Shown: in pieces, positions 21,811 through 31,524 of the stretch
Layout: every line of letters starts with the position of its first letter
Numbering within the stretch: position 1 is the stretch's first letter
Origin: Eutreptiella sp. 'Long Island Sound 2002'
Lineage: Eukaryota > Euglenozoa > Euglenophyceae > Eutreptiales > Eutreptiaceae
Reading direction: 5' to 3'
Assembly: GCA_964036045.1 (NCBI GenBank)
Contig: OZ038382.1
Coordinates: 112,948,587 to 113,012,586 of the forward strand
Length of the DNA: 64,000 bases
Notes under the pieces: generated by a model
What the model was told of the DNA's origin: nothing
The model's input: only the letters and a program-made list of their open reading frames with translations
The model's database searches: none
Program-made: the position numbers and the translations under genes

Positions 21811-24793
21811 AAGACGCACCTCCTGCCTGGTGGCGGAGTCCCCCGGGTTCACAGAGCTCGGAGCCCTGTCCTTCCCCGGTGTCCCCGTTTCGCCACTCCC
21901 CGGTCAGTGCATCAATTCGCAGCCGTGGCTGCGGGCGCTTACCCACTGCGTCGCCCCCCTAATGCGTGGTCGCCCGGGGCGCCGGCGCCGCCGGGCCCGT
22001 GCTAGTGGCTTGTCGCCAGTGGGACCCCCTTAGGCTGGCGCGGAGGCTGCCTAGCCTAGGGGTTGGGGCGTGGCGCTGTGCGCCACTACTGCCTTGGCGG
22101 GTGCAGTGTCCCGTCTGTGTGTGCGCGGCGCTCGCGGCCGGTTCGGGGGGGTTCGGGCCGGTACCTGGTGTTGTGTCTCCCCTTCTTCCCCCTTCCCGCC
22201 CCGCGTGTTCCGCGCTGCGTGTGGCGGGCCGTCCCGTCCGGGTGTCCCTTACCCTCGCTCGCTGGTACGCCATTCCATGCGGTCTGTGCGTTCCGCGCGC
22301 TCGGTCCAGTTGCCCTTCCGGTAGTCCCCGCGTGTCCTTTTCGTGTGTGTGCGCTCGCGCTCTCGCGGTGTCCGCTCCCCCCCCCGCTGGGTGGTGTGGC
22401 GCGCGCATCTCGCGTGGTCCCGGCACTGGGCGCTGGTAGGGCCGTTCCACGTGGTCCGTGCCCCTCCGCGTGTCCTGCCCCAGTCCCGTGCTCCGTCTGG
22501 CGTGCTTGGGGGGGGGCGGTCCGGTCCCGGTTCCCCCCTACTTGGCTTGGGGTTGTGGGGGCGGCGGCAGGGCGTCCCCGGGGGGGTGCCTTCGACCGTT
22601 GCGTGGGGCGTTTGGGGTCTTGCGCTCCTCCTCCCCCGACTGCCCGTCCACTCGGTGGGCTGTCGGGGTCCGCGTTGTGGGCGCGGGCGTGCGGTTGTGG
22701 GGGCCCTGCTCTGTTCCTGTGGGGGCTGTTGGCCGCGGGGCGGGTCCACGGCGTTCTTATGCTGGGGGGCGGGCTGGGGGGGGGGGGGCGTGCGCCGTTT
22801 CCTCCGGCCGTGCGGCCGGGGCGGGGCCTGTAGGGCGGGGGGTCGCTCTGCCTCTTTCCGTCCCTCTGCCTCTCCTGGGCAGGCAACAAAGCGGGCGTCA
22901 CTGGCGTTGTGCTGTCCATGGGGGGCGTGGCCCCCCATACCACTCCGGTTCGTGCTCACCCGGCTTCTCTGGGTACGATCTGTGCGGCGTCCCGGTGCGC
23001 AGGCGTGGGCCCGCTTGTTCTTGGCGGCCCCCATGTGAGCCGGCGGCTGGAGCGGGGGGGCGGGTCACACTCCGGCTCCCCTCTCGGGCGGGGGGGGGCC
23101 ATCCCCCCTGCCTCGGGGGGTGGGGGCCGGGGCCCCCGCGGCTGGCGGGCTGGTGGGGGGGCGGGGGGGGGGGGGGTGTCGCGCCGCGGCCTCCCTGCTC
23201 TCGTTCCGGGCGGCGGCCTGCGGTACTCCTTTCTGGCTCTCTCCGTGTCGCCGGCGCGCTCCCTTCCGGCGCGCGCGTGCGGTCGGGGCTGAAGTGCCGC
23301 CCCGGGGTGGTGGGGGGTGAGGGGCGGCCCGTGGACCGCTCCCCTGGGGGCCCCAGCTGACCTGAAAACCCCCCCTCTGTCACCTCCGAGTGGGCTGTGG
23401 TTACGCGAGGGTCATGTGGGGCGCGGCCTCCTTCGTGTTCCGTTGTGCGCGTTGCTCCGGCACGCCGGTGTGGGTTCGCGAGAGCAGGTCCAGCCGCCGT
23501 TGCCCTTACCGCGTCGCAGTTCCTCCTGAGGGTGGGGGCGCCCCCCCGGCCCTGGGGGGGCGGAAGGCCGCGCCTGTGGCTCCCCAGCTGAGGTGGGTGC
23601 GGGGGGGGGGGGGTGGGGGGGCCGCCCCCCCGCCCGTTCTCGGGCCTGTGTGGGAGGGGGGGGGGGGAGTGGGGGGGGGCCTTTGGTCCCCTGGCGATGC
23701 CTCCTGTCGGCCAAGGGGGGGGGGCCGGCTTGGCAGTCCTGGCCCCGGGGGCCAGCCATCGGCCAGGGGGTCGCGCCCTTCCCCCGCCGCCCTCTACCGA
23801 GAGCCGGATTCTCGCGCAGGCCCTCTCTGAGGCCCCTCATCCCCCGGCCGTTGTCGCGCGGCGCTGGCCGGCCGGGGGTGGCCGTGAGGGTTAGCGGTCA
23901 GTGGTTAGCGGGCTGCGGGGCAGCAGGTTTCCCCCCGCGCTTGTTGTCTCCGCACTCCCTCCCGCGGGAGGTGGCGCGCCGCTTTCCCTGGGCGGGCAAC
24001 AAAGCGGGCGTCACTGGCGTTGTGCTGTCCATGGGGGGCGTGGCCCCCCATACCACTCCGGTTCGCGCCCACCCGGCTTCTCTGGGTACGATCTGCGCGG
24101 CGTCCCGGTGCGCAGGCGTGGGCCCACTTGTTCTTCGCGGCCCCCATTTGAGCCGGCGGCTGGGGCGGGGGGGCGGGTCACACTCCGGCTCCCCTCTCGG
24201 GCGGGGGGGGGTCCATCCCCCCTGCCTCGGGGGGTGGGGGCCGGGGCCCCCGCGGCTGGCGGGCTGGTGGGGGGGCGGGGGGGGGAGGGGGTCGCGCCGC
24301 GGCCTCCCTGCTCTCGTTCCGGGCGGCGGCCTGCGGTACTCCTTTCTGGCTCTCTCCATGTCGCCAGCGCGCTCCCTTCCGGCGCGCGCGTTCGGTCGGG
24401 GCTGAAGTGCCGCCCCAGGGTGGGGGGGGGTGAGGGGCGGCCCGCGGACCGCTTCCCCGGGGGCCCCAGCTGACCTGAAACCCCCCCTCTGTCACCTCGG
24501 AGTGGGCTGTGGTTACGGGAGGGTCATGTGGGGCGCGGCCTCCTTCCTGTTCCGTTGTGCGCGTTGCTCCGGCACGCCCGAGTGGGTTCGCGGGAGCAGG
24601 TCCAGCCGCCGTTGCCCTTACCGCGTCGCCGTTCCTCCTGAGGGGGGGGCGCCCTCCCGGCCCTGGGGGGCAAGGGCCGCGCCTGTGGCTCCCCAGCTGA
24701 GGTGGGTGCGGGGGGGGGGGGGTGGGGGGGCCGCTCCCCCGCCCGCCCTCGGGTCTGTGTGGGAGGGGGGGGGGGAGTGGGGGGGGCCCTTTG
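21811..24793 (-). other. LINE-A copy 1 3' UTR, first part
   Basis: Very GC-rich, with many G-runs of 7-13 on the plus strand. It holds one degenerate 212-bp monomer (about 22,550-22,700) and a tandem duplication: the sequence from CAACAAAGCGGGCGTCACTG at about 22,886 starts again at about 23,998, about 1.11 kb later. Open frames here overlap in several frames and are artefacts. Confidence 0.7.
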
Positions 24794-24992
24794 TAGGTGT
24801 AGGTGTAGCGTGACCTGACGATATAGGCTTTTCTTGGAAGCCGCACGCCCCGACGGTTGGCGGGAGGTCTCCGTCTAGCACTAGAGAGGCCCCTCACCAA
24901 AGGGCCCCTCCACGCGCTGTGTTTCTTGCCGGCTGTTTCGCTCTTTGTCGCGCCGCTCGCTGCACCCCGCGCACTACATGCTCGTGCCTCGC

Positions 24993-25290
24993 AACTTGGT
25001 GCCACCACTTAGTGGGCTTTGTACCACCACTTGGTGGGCTTTGTGCCACCACGCGGTGGACTTTGTGCCACCACTTGGTGGGCTTTGTGCCACCACGCGG
25101 TGGGCTTTGTGCCACCACGCGGTGGACTTTGTGCCACCACTTGGTGGGCTTTGTGCCACCACGCGGTGGACTTTGTGCCACCACGCGGTGGGCTTTGTGC
25201 TTCCTTGCGGTGGCCCGCGTGCCACCACATGGTGGACTCGGTGCTTCCACGCGCTGGGCTTTGTGCCACCACGTGGTGGGCTCGCTGGGT
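24993..25290 (+). repeat. 22-bp palindromic minisatellite, about 13 units
   Basis: CCACCAC recurs every 22 bp (25,024, 25,046, 25,068, 25,090, 25,112, 25,134). Each unit is built on the dyad CCACCAC-GTGGTGG or a near version (CGCGGTGG, TTGGTGG), so every unit can form a small hairpin. Confidence 0.92.
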
Positions 25291-26140
25291 GCTGCAGGCA
25301 ACCCCCGCCCGGTTACCAAACTAGGGCCGTCGAGGGTGCAGCACCAGCAGCACGTCAGGTGCAGCCGTTGTGCAGCAGCTGCTGCTTCCCCTTTCATGCT
25401 GCTGCACATGTTGTGTAGCTCACTGCAGCCAACCCCCGCCCCGTTACCAATCTAGGGGCTATGGGGGTGCTGCGTCAGCAGCACGTCAAGGGCAGCCCTC
25501 ACGCTGCAGCACCTGCAGCCCTTCATGCTGCAGTACGCGTGCTGCAGCTGTCTGCAGCCAAACCCAGCTCGGTTATCTTTGCAGGGGCTGCGGGGTTGCT
25601 GCAACTGCAACACTTCCGGTGTGCTGCGGCTGCTGCAGCCACTTTCTTGCTGTAGTTAGTGGGCCGCAGCTCAGTGCAGCTGACCCCCGCCCCGTTACCA
25701 ATGCAGGAGCTATGGGGGAAGCTGCATCGGCAGCACTTCAGCTGCCGCCCGAGTGTTGCAGCAGCTGTGGCTCATTGGGTGCTGCAGCGTGTGTTGCAGC
25801 TCACTGCAGCCAACCCCCGCCCCGTTACCAATCTAGGGGCTATGGGGTGCTGGATCAGCAACGCACCAGGTGCAGCCCTCATGTTGCAGCAGCTGCAGCT
25901 CTTTACGCTGTAGTCCATGTGCTGTCCATGTGCTGCAGCTGACCGCAACCAACCCCCCGGTAGCAATCCAGCGGCTGTGGGGGTGCTGCTGCAGCACCAC
26001 GTCAGGTGTGCTGCAGCTGCTGCAGCCACTGTCGTGCTGCAGTTCGTGGGCTGCAGCTGACCGCAGCCCACCCCCGCCCCGTTACCAATGCAGGAGCTAT
26101 GGGGGTGCTGTGTCAGCGGCACTTCAGCTGCCGCCCTCGT
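25291..26140 (+). repeat. ~130-bp CAG-rich tandem repeat, about 6-7 units
   Basis: The anchor ACCCCCGCCCCGTTACCAAT (or close) occurs near 25,301, 25,432, 25,562, 25,683, 25,813, 25,952 and 26,070, spacings about 118-139. Between anchors the sequence is dense in GCAGCAGCTGCTGC-type motifs. Frames through it are Ala/Gln/Cys-rich and not considered genes. Confidence 0.85.
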
Positions 26141-26684
26141 GTGGCACCCGTACCTGTCATGGGCTCTGGCTGCGTCGTTGTTCACGTGCACGGCGCGGGG
26201 CTTGCTCGTAGCGTGCACTGCTCGGGGTGTGGGCGCTGGCGCGCTGCTCTGTTGGTGTGTACCCACCCCAGGTGCCGGTCGCTCCGCGTGTTTGAGGAGG
26301 ACCGTGCGTGGAGGACGTCCTCCAGTCCTGGGATGAGCTGGCTCAGCGCTGGACGTCCAGCCGATGGCTACGGCGCTAGCTCCCCACCATGTTGGCATGG
26401 TGCCCGAGGCCGCGGGGTACGGGGCCGCCTGCCTCAGGGGGGCCACTTGGGGCCCGCTCTGCGCGTTGCCTCTTGCTGCCGGTGTGTGTTTGTGTGGCCT
26501 CCCTAGCCTGTTTGATGTAGGCTGTCGCGGGTCTTGGCGCAACGTCGGTGAGACGCGCTCAGAGTCCTCGCACAGGGAGGGCGGCCAAATTAGGCCTCAT
26601 CCACAGGGCTGAGGCGCGCCCGTGGGGTGGGTGGACCTTGTTCGCCGCGACAAGGGTGTGGCTCCGGGTGGGGGGGGGGGCCTT

Positions 26685-27148
26685 TGGTGGGGGGGCGCCC
26701 CCCCGCCCGCCCTCGGGTCTGTGTGGGAGGGGGGGGGGGAGTGGGGGGGGCCCTTTGGTCCCCTGGCGATGCCTCTCGTCGGCCGGGGGGAAGGGGCGGG
26801 GGCAGCATGGCAGTCCTGGCCCCGGGGGCCAGCCATCGGCCAGGGGGTCGCGCCCTTCTCCCGCCCCCTTCTATCGAGAGCCGGATTCTCGCGCAGGCCC
26901 TCGCCGGGGCCCCTCATCCCCCGGCCGTTGCTGCGCGGCGCTGGCCGGCCGGGGGTGGCCGTGAGGGTTAGCGGTCAGTGGTTAGCGGGCTGCGGGGCAG
27001 CAGGTTTCCCCCCGCGCTCGTTGTCTCCGCACTCCCTCCCGCGGGAGGTGGCGCGCCCTCTTACGTCGTGCCATACCGTGGGGGGGGCGTGGGTCGGGGG
27101 GCCCAGCCCCCCCCCCCCCCAACTCTCCCGTACCCGCCGTCTGGGCCT
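26685..27148 (-). other. LINE-A copy 1 3' UTR, proximal part
   Basis: Resumes the second 1.1-kb unit after the insert and runs to the ORF4 stop. It matches 23,620-23,985 and, in copy 2, about 60,400-60,830. Confidence 0.65.
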
Positions 27149-29281
27149 TCACCTGCGCCGCCGCTTGTGTGGGGGCTGGGGCTGTGGCGGCGGCGGGTTG
27201 TGCCGGCGGTAGCGCCAGTGGGCGAGGGCGCTGCGCAAAGCCCGGGGGAGCCAGTTGTTGGCGTCCGCATCTGTGATGCGGAGCACCGCTCCCCCTTCCA
27301 GGAAGGCCGACCACATCGGCTCCCCGTCGGGCCACGCCGCCCGGATCACTGACCTGAGGACCCTCTCGTGGTCCTCTGGGGCTGCCCATCCCCCCGGGGG
27401 TACCTCTCGGTTTCCTCCGTCCCTCCGGAGGAGCACGGCATCGAAGGGCCGGTTCGTCGACCTCCTGGAGGTCCCCTGGTTGACCCAGCACAACCACCCG
27501 TACACTTCCCCCACCAGGGGGAGGGTCTCCTCCCCCAGCGGGTCCGGGACCGCGCCCCAGTCCCGGTCCCATGGCCGGCCCTCCTCCGCCCCCCGTGCCG
27601 GCCCCCCTCGCTGCCCCTGCGCCTGCGGCGCCGATGCCGCGCCCCGTCCCCCCTCCGCCAAGGCCATCCGCGCCGGCTCCGCCCTCGGCGCGGAGGGGGC
27701 TTGCTGGTGCTGGTGTCGTGGGGGTTGGGGGGGGACGAGCTCGCCGGCGTCAGGGTCGATGTTGTAGAGGTGGTGGTGGTGGTGGTGGTGGTGGTGGTGG
27801 GTATGGTGTGCCGGCCTCTGTTGGATGCCGGGGGGGATGCACCTCACCGGCTGCACTTCCGGCTGCGGGGGCGCTCCGCCCTCTGCCCCCCTCCCTTCGC
27901 CCCGCCCTCCTCCCTGGGCTCCCATGCCCCGTCCCGCCTGTCCCTTGGGGCCCGCGGCGCCCTTGCCCTTGCCCTTGGGCTCCTTTCCAGCCCCCTGCCC
28001 GTGTCGCGGGTCCCGCCTCCCGTCCCCCACGCCCTGGCCCGCTCGCTCTCCCACCCCCCCTCCTCCTGCCCCCTGCACCTGGGTTCCCTGCCCGCGCCCC
28101 TGAGCGCCCTTCCCGTGCCCTGGCCCCTCCCCGGCCCCCTGCCCGTGTCGCGGGTCCCGCCTACCGTCCCCCACGCCCTGGCCCGCTCGCTCTCCCACCT
28201 CCGCTCGCCCTGCCCCCTGCACCTGGGCTCCCTGCCCGCGCCCCTGCGCGCCCTTCCCGTGCCCTGGCCCCTCCCCTGCCCCCTGCCTGTCGCGCCGTCC
28301 GCTGCTCCCGTCCCCCCCGCCGCTGCGCCCTTCCTGGACCACTCGCCGGGCGTCCCGCTGCCTTTGCAGCTGCGGTAGCGTGACGCCCGGCGGCGAGCGC
28401 TCGCGCGTCGGGGGGCGGACGTGCCGCTCCCGCCCCGGGGGGAAGGGCTTGGGGGGGAACGGCTTGGGGGGGCTGGTGTGGGTGTGGTTGGGGTTGGCGT
28501 GGGCGCGGTACTTCGCGCTCTTACTGCCCATTGCTGCTGCTGCGGCGGCCGCCGGCGAGGCGTCCGCGGCCCGTGCGGGGTTCTTCTCGCGCTTGCGCGG
28601 CGTGCTGGGGGCCGCGGCGTGGCCGGCCGAGGCGGCGTCGCGGCCTGCCGGGGTCGCGGCCGCAGCCCCTCGCGCGCCCTCCTGGCTCTCCTTCGCTGCC
28701 GTGGCGGCCGCCGACGAGGCGCCCGTGGCCGCGGTCGCAACCCCTCGCACGCCCTCCTCGTTCTCCTCTGCTGCCGCGGCGGCTGCCGGCGAGGCGCCCG
28801 CGGCCCGTGCGGGGTCCGTCGCAACCCCTCGCGCGCCCTTCTTGCTCTCTGCTGCGGCTGCGGCAGCCCTCGGCGATGCGCCCGGCTCCTGCGCCGGGGC
28901 TACCCTCCTTGTCGGCGGCGTGCCAGGGGCGGCGGCCGGGGCCGCGGCGTGGCTCGCCGCGGTCTCCGCTTCCTGCGCGTCTGGGCGGGGCGGGGCGGCG
29001 GGGCTGGCCGCTTGGGCGGCGGGGGCGGCCGTCTCGGCTGGCCCAGGTTCCCGGGCCGGTGGCGGCGGCCCGACCAGCACCGCCGCCTCCGCCAGCCTCC
29101 GCTCCTCGTGCTCCGCGAGGGTCTCCCCCGTCCACTCCGGGGAGGAGACGGGGGAGCGGGAGCGGGACCGGCGGTGGTGGCGGTCGTCCCGCTGGGGGGA
29201 CCCATCGGAGTCTGCCATCACTGTTACCCTGGTAGGCATGCGTGGTGGCAGTCGCGCCCTTCCCACTACCTCCTGGTGCAT
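27149..29281 (-). CDS. LINE-A ORF4, 710 residues, function unknown
   Basis: Starts at an ATG that overlaps the ORF3 stop (TGATG) and is intact here. N-terminus: Ser/Arg-rich (SRSRSP). About residues 60-300: Ala-rich repeats (ASPAAAAAA with GARGVAT). A KPFPPKPFPP block follows, then Gly/Gln/Arg-rich repeats that include an in-frame 144-bp (48-residue) tandem duplication (DNA 28,001 and 28,145). Next are a His run of about ten residues and a compact C-terminal domain of about 130 residues with GEVYGWLCWVNQG and FLEGGAVLRITDAD, ending in KRRRR. The C-terminal domain is well conserved in copy 2 although the low-complexity parts are not, which suggests it is the working part. I recognise no family. 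A basic tail and disordered repeats would suit nucleic-acid binding, by inference only. Confidence 0.65.
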   Translation of the reverse strand: MHQEVVGRARLPPRMPTRVTVMADSDGSPQRDDRHHRRSRSRSPVSSPEWTGETLAEHEERRLAEAAVLVGPPPPAREPGPAETAAPAAQAASPAAPPRPDAQEAETAASHAAAPAAAPGTPPTRRVAPAQEPGASPRAAAAAAESKKGARGVATDPARAAGASPAAAAAAEENEEGVRGVATAATGASSAAATAAKESQEGARGAAAATPAGRDAASAGHAAAPSTPRKREKNPARAADASPAAAAAAAMGSKSAKYRAHANPNHTHTSPPKPFPPKPFPPGRERHVRPPTRERSPPGVTLPQLQRQRDARRVVQEGRSGGGDGSSGRRDRQGAGEGPGHGKGAQGRGQGAQVQGAGRAEVGERAGQGVGDGRRDPRHGQGAGEGPGHGKGAQGRGQGTQVQGAGGGGVGERAGQGVGDGRRDPRHGQGAGKEPKGKGKGAAGPKGQAGRGMGAQGGGRGEGRGAEGGAPPQPEVQPVRCIPPGIQQRPAHHTHHHHHHHHHHLYNIDPDAGELVPPQPPRHQHQQAPSAPRAEPARMALAEGGRGAASAPQAQGQRGGPARGAEEGRPWDRDWGAVPDPLGEETLPLVGEVYGWLCWVNQGTSRRSTNRPFDAVLLRRDGGNREVPPGGWAAPEDHERVLRSVIRAAWPDGEPMWSAFLEGGAVLRITDADANNWLPRALRSALAHWRYRRHNPPPPQPQPPHKRRRR

Positions 29282-30513
29282 CAGTGCCGTGCCGTGGGCA
29301 GTGCCGTGTGGTGCTCTGCGAGGGGGAGGGGGGGAGGGGGTGGGGGGCCGGCTGTGGCGTCAGCCCTGCAGGGCCGGGGGCCCGCGGCCATCCACCGGCA
29401 TTGGGAGGGGAGGCTGAGGAGCCACGCGGCCCACGCGTCGCGCCACAGCTCCCAGTCTGGGGCGGGGCCCAGGGCCCTGGGCCCCCGGGGGTCATCGAGC
29501 GGTGTCGGGGGCAGCCGCACCAGGTGGACCCCCGTAACGGCGGTGACCTCCTGTGTGCGCAGGAAGGTGTGTACTCCGTCCCGCGCCGCGGGCGCCGGGA
29601 GGGGGGGGCGGGGTACGGGTGTTGCCCCAGAGAGGTGGTTGGGGGTGATCCCCAGGATCCGCCCCGGGTCCCCGCGGGTCGCGACGACGAGGAGGAGCAG
29701 GGGGGTGCCAGGGCAGTGTTGCCAGAGGACCTGCCCCCTGTGGTGGGCACCCCTGGTCCTGGAGAGGGGGGGGGACAGGTCTGGGTTAGCCCAGCCGCGG
29801 GGCGTGTGCGTCGCCGGCGGGAGGGCAGGGCACCAAGTGGGCTCCCTGGGGAACGCCTCGTAGACGACGGCGTACGGGGGGGTAGGCCCGGTGCCGTCGT
29901 ACATCGGGTTGGTCGGCCGGGGGCGGGCGGACGCCTCGTCCGCGCCTTCCACGAACACCGTGACCTCGCCCACCTCCAGGTCCTCGTCCGGCGGGTGTAG
30001 AAGGTGGAGCGCCGCATCCAGCTCGGACACTCCTCCCGGGTACGTGGCCCGCGCCTGGTTCAGGTACGGGGCCGCGTCCCCGCGGTAGCGCGTCCTGAGG
30101 GCGTGCAGCAGGGCTGGTGCGCTACTGCGGAGGGACATGGCAGACCCCGCTCCCGTCAGCCGGAGGGTGTCCCCCATGGACAGGGGCCGGCCCGACCGAT
30201 TGGACTCGCGCCACTCCATCCAGTGCCCGTAGAGGGCCGCCTCCGGGCTGATGAGCCCCGGCCGGATGGCGTTCACGATCCGGTGCATTGCCGGGAGCAG
30301 CGTAGGGGCCCCCGCTCCGTTCACGGCGCGGACGGCCGGGAGGGCGGTCTCGTTGAGGAAAGCCCTCGCACTGCCCTCCAGGTCACACCGTGCGGCAGCG
30401 TGCGCTTCTTGTGCCTCTGCCACCGCGTCCGCCACCAGGCCCCGGACGGCCGCCTCCTGCGCTCTGCGGCGGGCCCTGGTGTGCCCCGGCCCATCCCCCC
30501 GTCGGCGTGGCAT
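29281..30513 (-). CDS. LINE-A ORF3, 410 residues, function unknown
   Basis: Begins with ATG 40 bases after the TAA that closes ORF2 and ends with TGA overlapping the ORF4 ATG. The N-terminal 100 residues are Ala/Arg-rich and helical. Later segments look globular, e.g. LLHALRTRY, VTVFVEGADEAS, LLLLVVATRGDPGRILGI and HTFLRTQEVTAVTGVHLVRL, with no transmembrane helix or known motif. The last 285 codons are about 90% identical to 63,989-63,132 in copy 2, both ending in PTARH, so the protein is conserved between copies. I do not recognise a family. Extra ORFs downstream of RT are rare in LINEs; the tight TGATG link suggests it is translated together with ORF4 by termination-reinitiation. Confidence 0.7.
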   Translation of the reverse strand: MPRRRGDGPGHTRARRRAQEAAVRGLVADAVAEAQEAHAAARCDLEGSARAFLNETALPAVRAVNGAGAPTLLPAMHRIVNAIRPGLISPEAALYGHWMEWRESNRSGRPLSMGDTLRLTGAGSAMSLRSSAPALLHALRTRYRGDAAPYLNQARATYPGGVSELDAALHLLHPPDEDLEVGEVTVFVEGADEASARPRPTNPMYDGTGPTPPYAVVYEAFPREPTWCPALPPATHTPRGWANPDLSPPLSRTRGAHHRGQVLWQHCPGTPLLLLVVATRGDPGRILGITPNHLSGATPVPRPPLPAPAARDGVHTFLRTQEVTAVTGVHLVRLPPTPLDDPRGPRALGPAPDWELWRDAWAAWLLSLPSQCRWMAAGPRPCRADATAGPPPPPPLPLAEHHTALPTARH

Positions 30514-30552
30514 GGTGCTGCGGGCTCTGCAAAGGGTGGCGGCGGGTGGGGG

Positions 30553-31524
30553 TTAGGGGGCGAACACGTGCGACAGGTGCGCAACGGATGTGGGGTCCCG
30601 CAGGTGCACGTGGATCCACAGAAGGGCAGCGCCCGCGGGGCCCGCTTGTTCGTGCGAGGGGGTGTGTGCCCCCTCGATGCGCCGGCGCAAGGCCTCCTCC
30701 TCTGTGCGCCTGCGCGGGCCTGCGGGAGGTTCGGGCCAGGGGCACGCGGCTACCTGGGTGCACCGCGCGCACCTGTTGGCACCTGTCGACGCTGCGGAGG
30801 ACACCGTGTCACATTCTCCGCAGAGTCGGCAGGTGTGTGGGAGGTGGGAGGGCGGCGACCAAGGATCGAGATGGCGAAGCCAGAGGTCGTCCCACCTCTG
30901 TCGGAGGGGGTCCCGGATCTCCAGCAGGCGGGCGTGGACGCGGCGCCGGTAGTCCTTGCCAAGCGTCTTCCGCTGGACCTCCTGGCACGTGTCGCCGGGG
31001 AGGATCCCGTGGTCGTGGAAGGCGGCGATGAGGTCGTCCCACGCCGGGCGGGGGTGCCCCTGGGGGGGGCTCGCCATGTACACGTGGCGCCCGGTGAGGT
31101 GGCGCGTCAGCGCATCCAAATGGCACCCGTTCGCGGTGTCTCCGTGGAGGAGGGCCAGCAGGGTGCCGTCCGCGACTGCCTCCCACCCCAGTCGCAGCCC
31201 TTCGCAGCCGTCTAGCTCCTGGCGCAGCGCGGCTGCAATGCCGGTGGGGAGCATGAGGAGCAAGGGCCCCTGGGTGTCGCCCAGCCGGGACAGGGCGTCG
31301 TCGTATACCGGCCCCCCAGCTTTGAAGTGCGCCACGGTGAGTTGGGTGGCCCCGTCCTCTGGGGGGTGCCACCGGACGGTGGCCGCAGCGTGTCCCCACG
31401 TGCGTATCTCCGTAGCCCGGAGCACGTTGGCGGCGTGAAGGACGATGCGGGGCGGGACGGGTGTCCTGACGAGTGAGGACACGTCCCCAGTCCATCCCGT
31501 TTGCGGCCCCGGGGCCGCCTGCAG
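30553..31524 (-). CDS. LINE-A ORF2 C-terminal segment after an in-frame TAG
   Basis: About 323 codons in exactly the same frame as the zinc-finger end of ORF2, separated only by TAG at 31,527-31,525, and closed by TAA at 30,553. No ATG occurs for its first ~80 residues, so it was probably translated as part of ORF2. It has a Cys cluster (CRLCGEC, then about 14 residues later CARC) near residue 230 that may bind zinc, and mixed helical sequence such as RRRVHARLLEIRDPLRQRWDD. I cannot match it to the restriction-like endonuclease of R2/Dualen elements, since no convincing PD-D motif is visible. Function unknown; a nucleic-acid-binding extension is a reasonable guess. Confidence 0.55.
   Translation of the reverse strand: MQAAPGPQTGWTGDVSSLVRTPVPPRIVLHAANVLRATEIRTWGHAAATVRWHPPEDGATQLTVAHFKAGGPVYDDALSRLGDTQGPLLLMLPTGIAAALRQELDGCEGLRLGWEAVADGTLLALLHGDTANGCHLDALTRHLTGRHVYMASPPQGHPRPAWDDLIAAFHDHGILPGDTCQEVQRKTLGKDYRRRVHARLLEIRDPLRQRWDDLWLRHLDPWSPPSHLPHTCRLCGECDTVSSAASTGANRCARCTQVAACPWPEPPAGPRRRTEEEALRRRIEGAHTPSHEQAGPAGAALLWIHVHLRDPTSVAHLSHVFAP

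Larger units (their letters stand above)
24794..26684. other. Foreign insert in the LINE-A 3' UTR
   Basis: Absent from copy 2 and from the first 1.1-kb unit. Flanked by direct copies of about 70 bp of UTR sequence (24,722-24,793 and 26,685-26,755), so it arose by duplication-associated insertion or unequal exchange. It contains a 22-bp palindromic minisatellite and a ~130-bp tandem repeat (separate entries). The remaining ends (24,794-24,990 and 26,140-26,684) hold no recognised gene. Confidence 0.7.

Noticed and set aside
21715-24405. Many GC-rich frames of 80-300 codons (also 58.5-60.6 kb)
   Set aside because: Overlapping frames in 3' UTR sequence, broken differently in the two copies; no shared protein.
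27368-29863. Long plus-strand frames (336-480 codons), and 61,057-63,483 (808 codons)
   Set aside because: Antisense shadows of ORF4/ORF3; minus-strand frames have the start/stop overlap and the conserved C-terminal domain.
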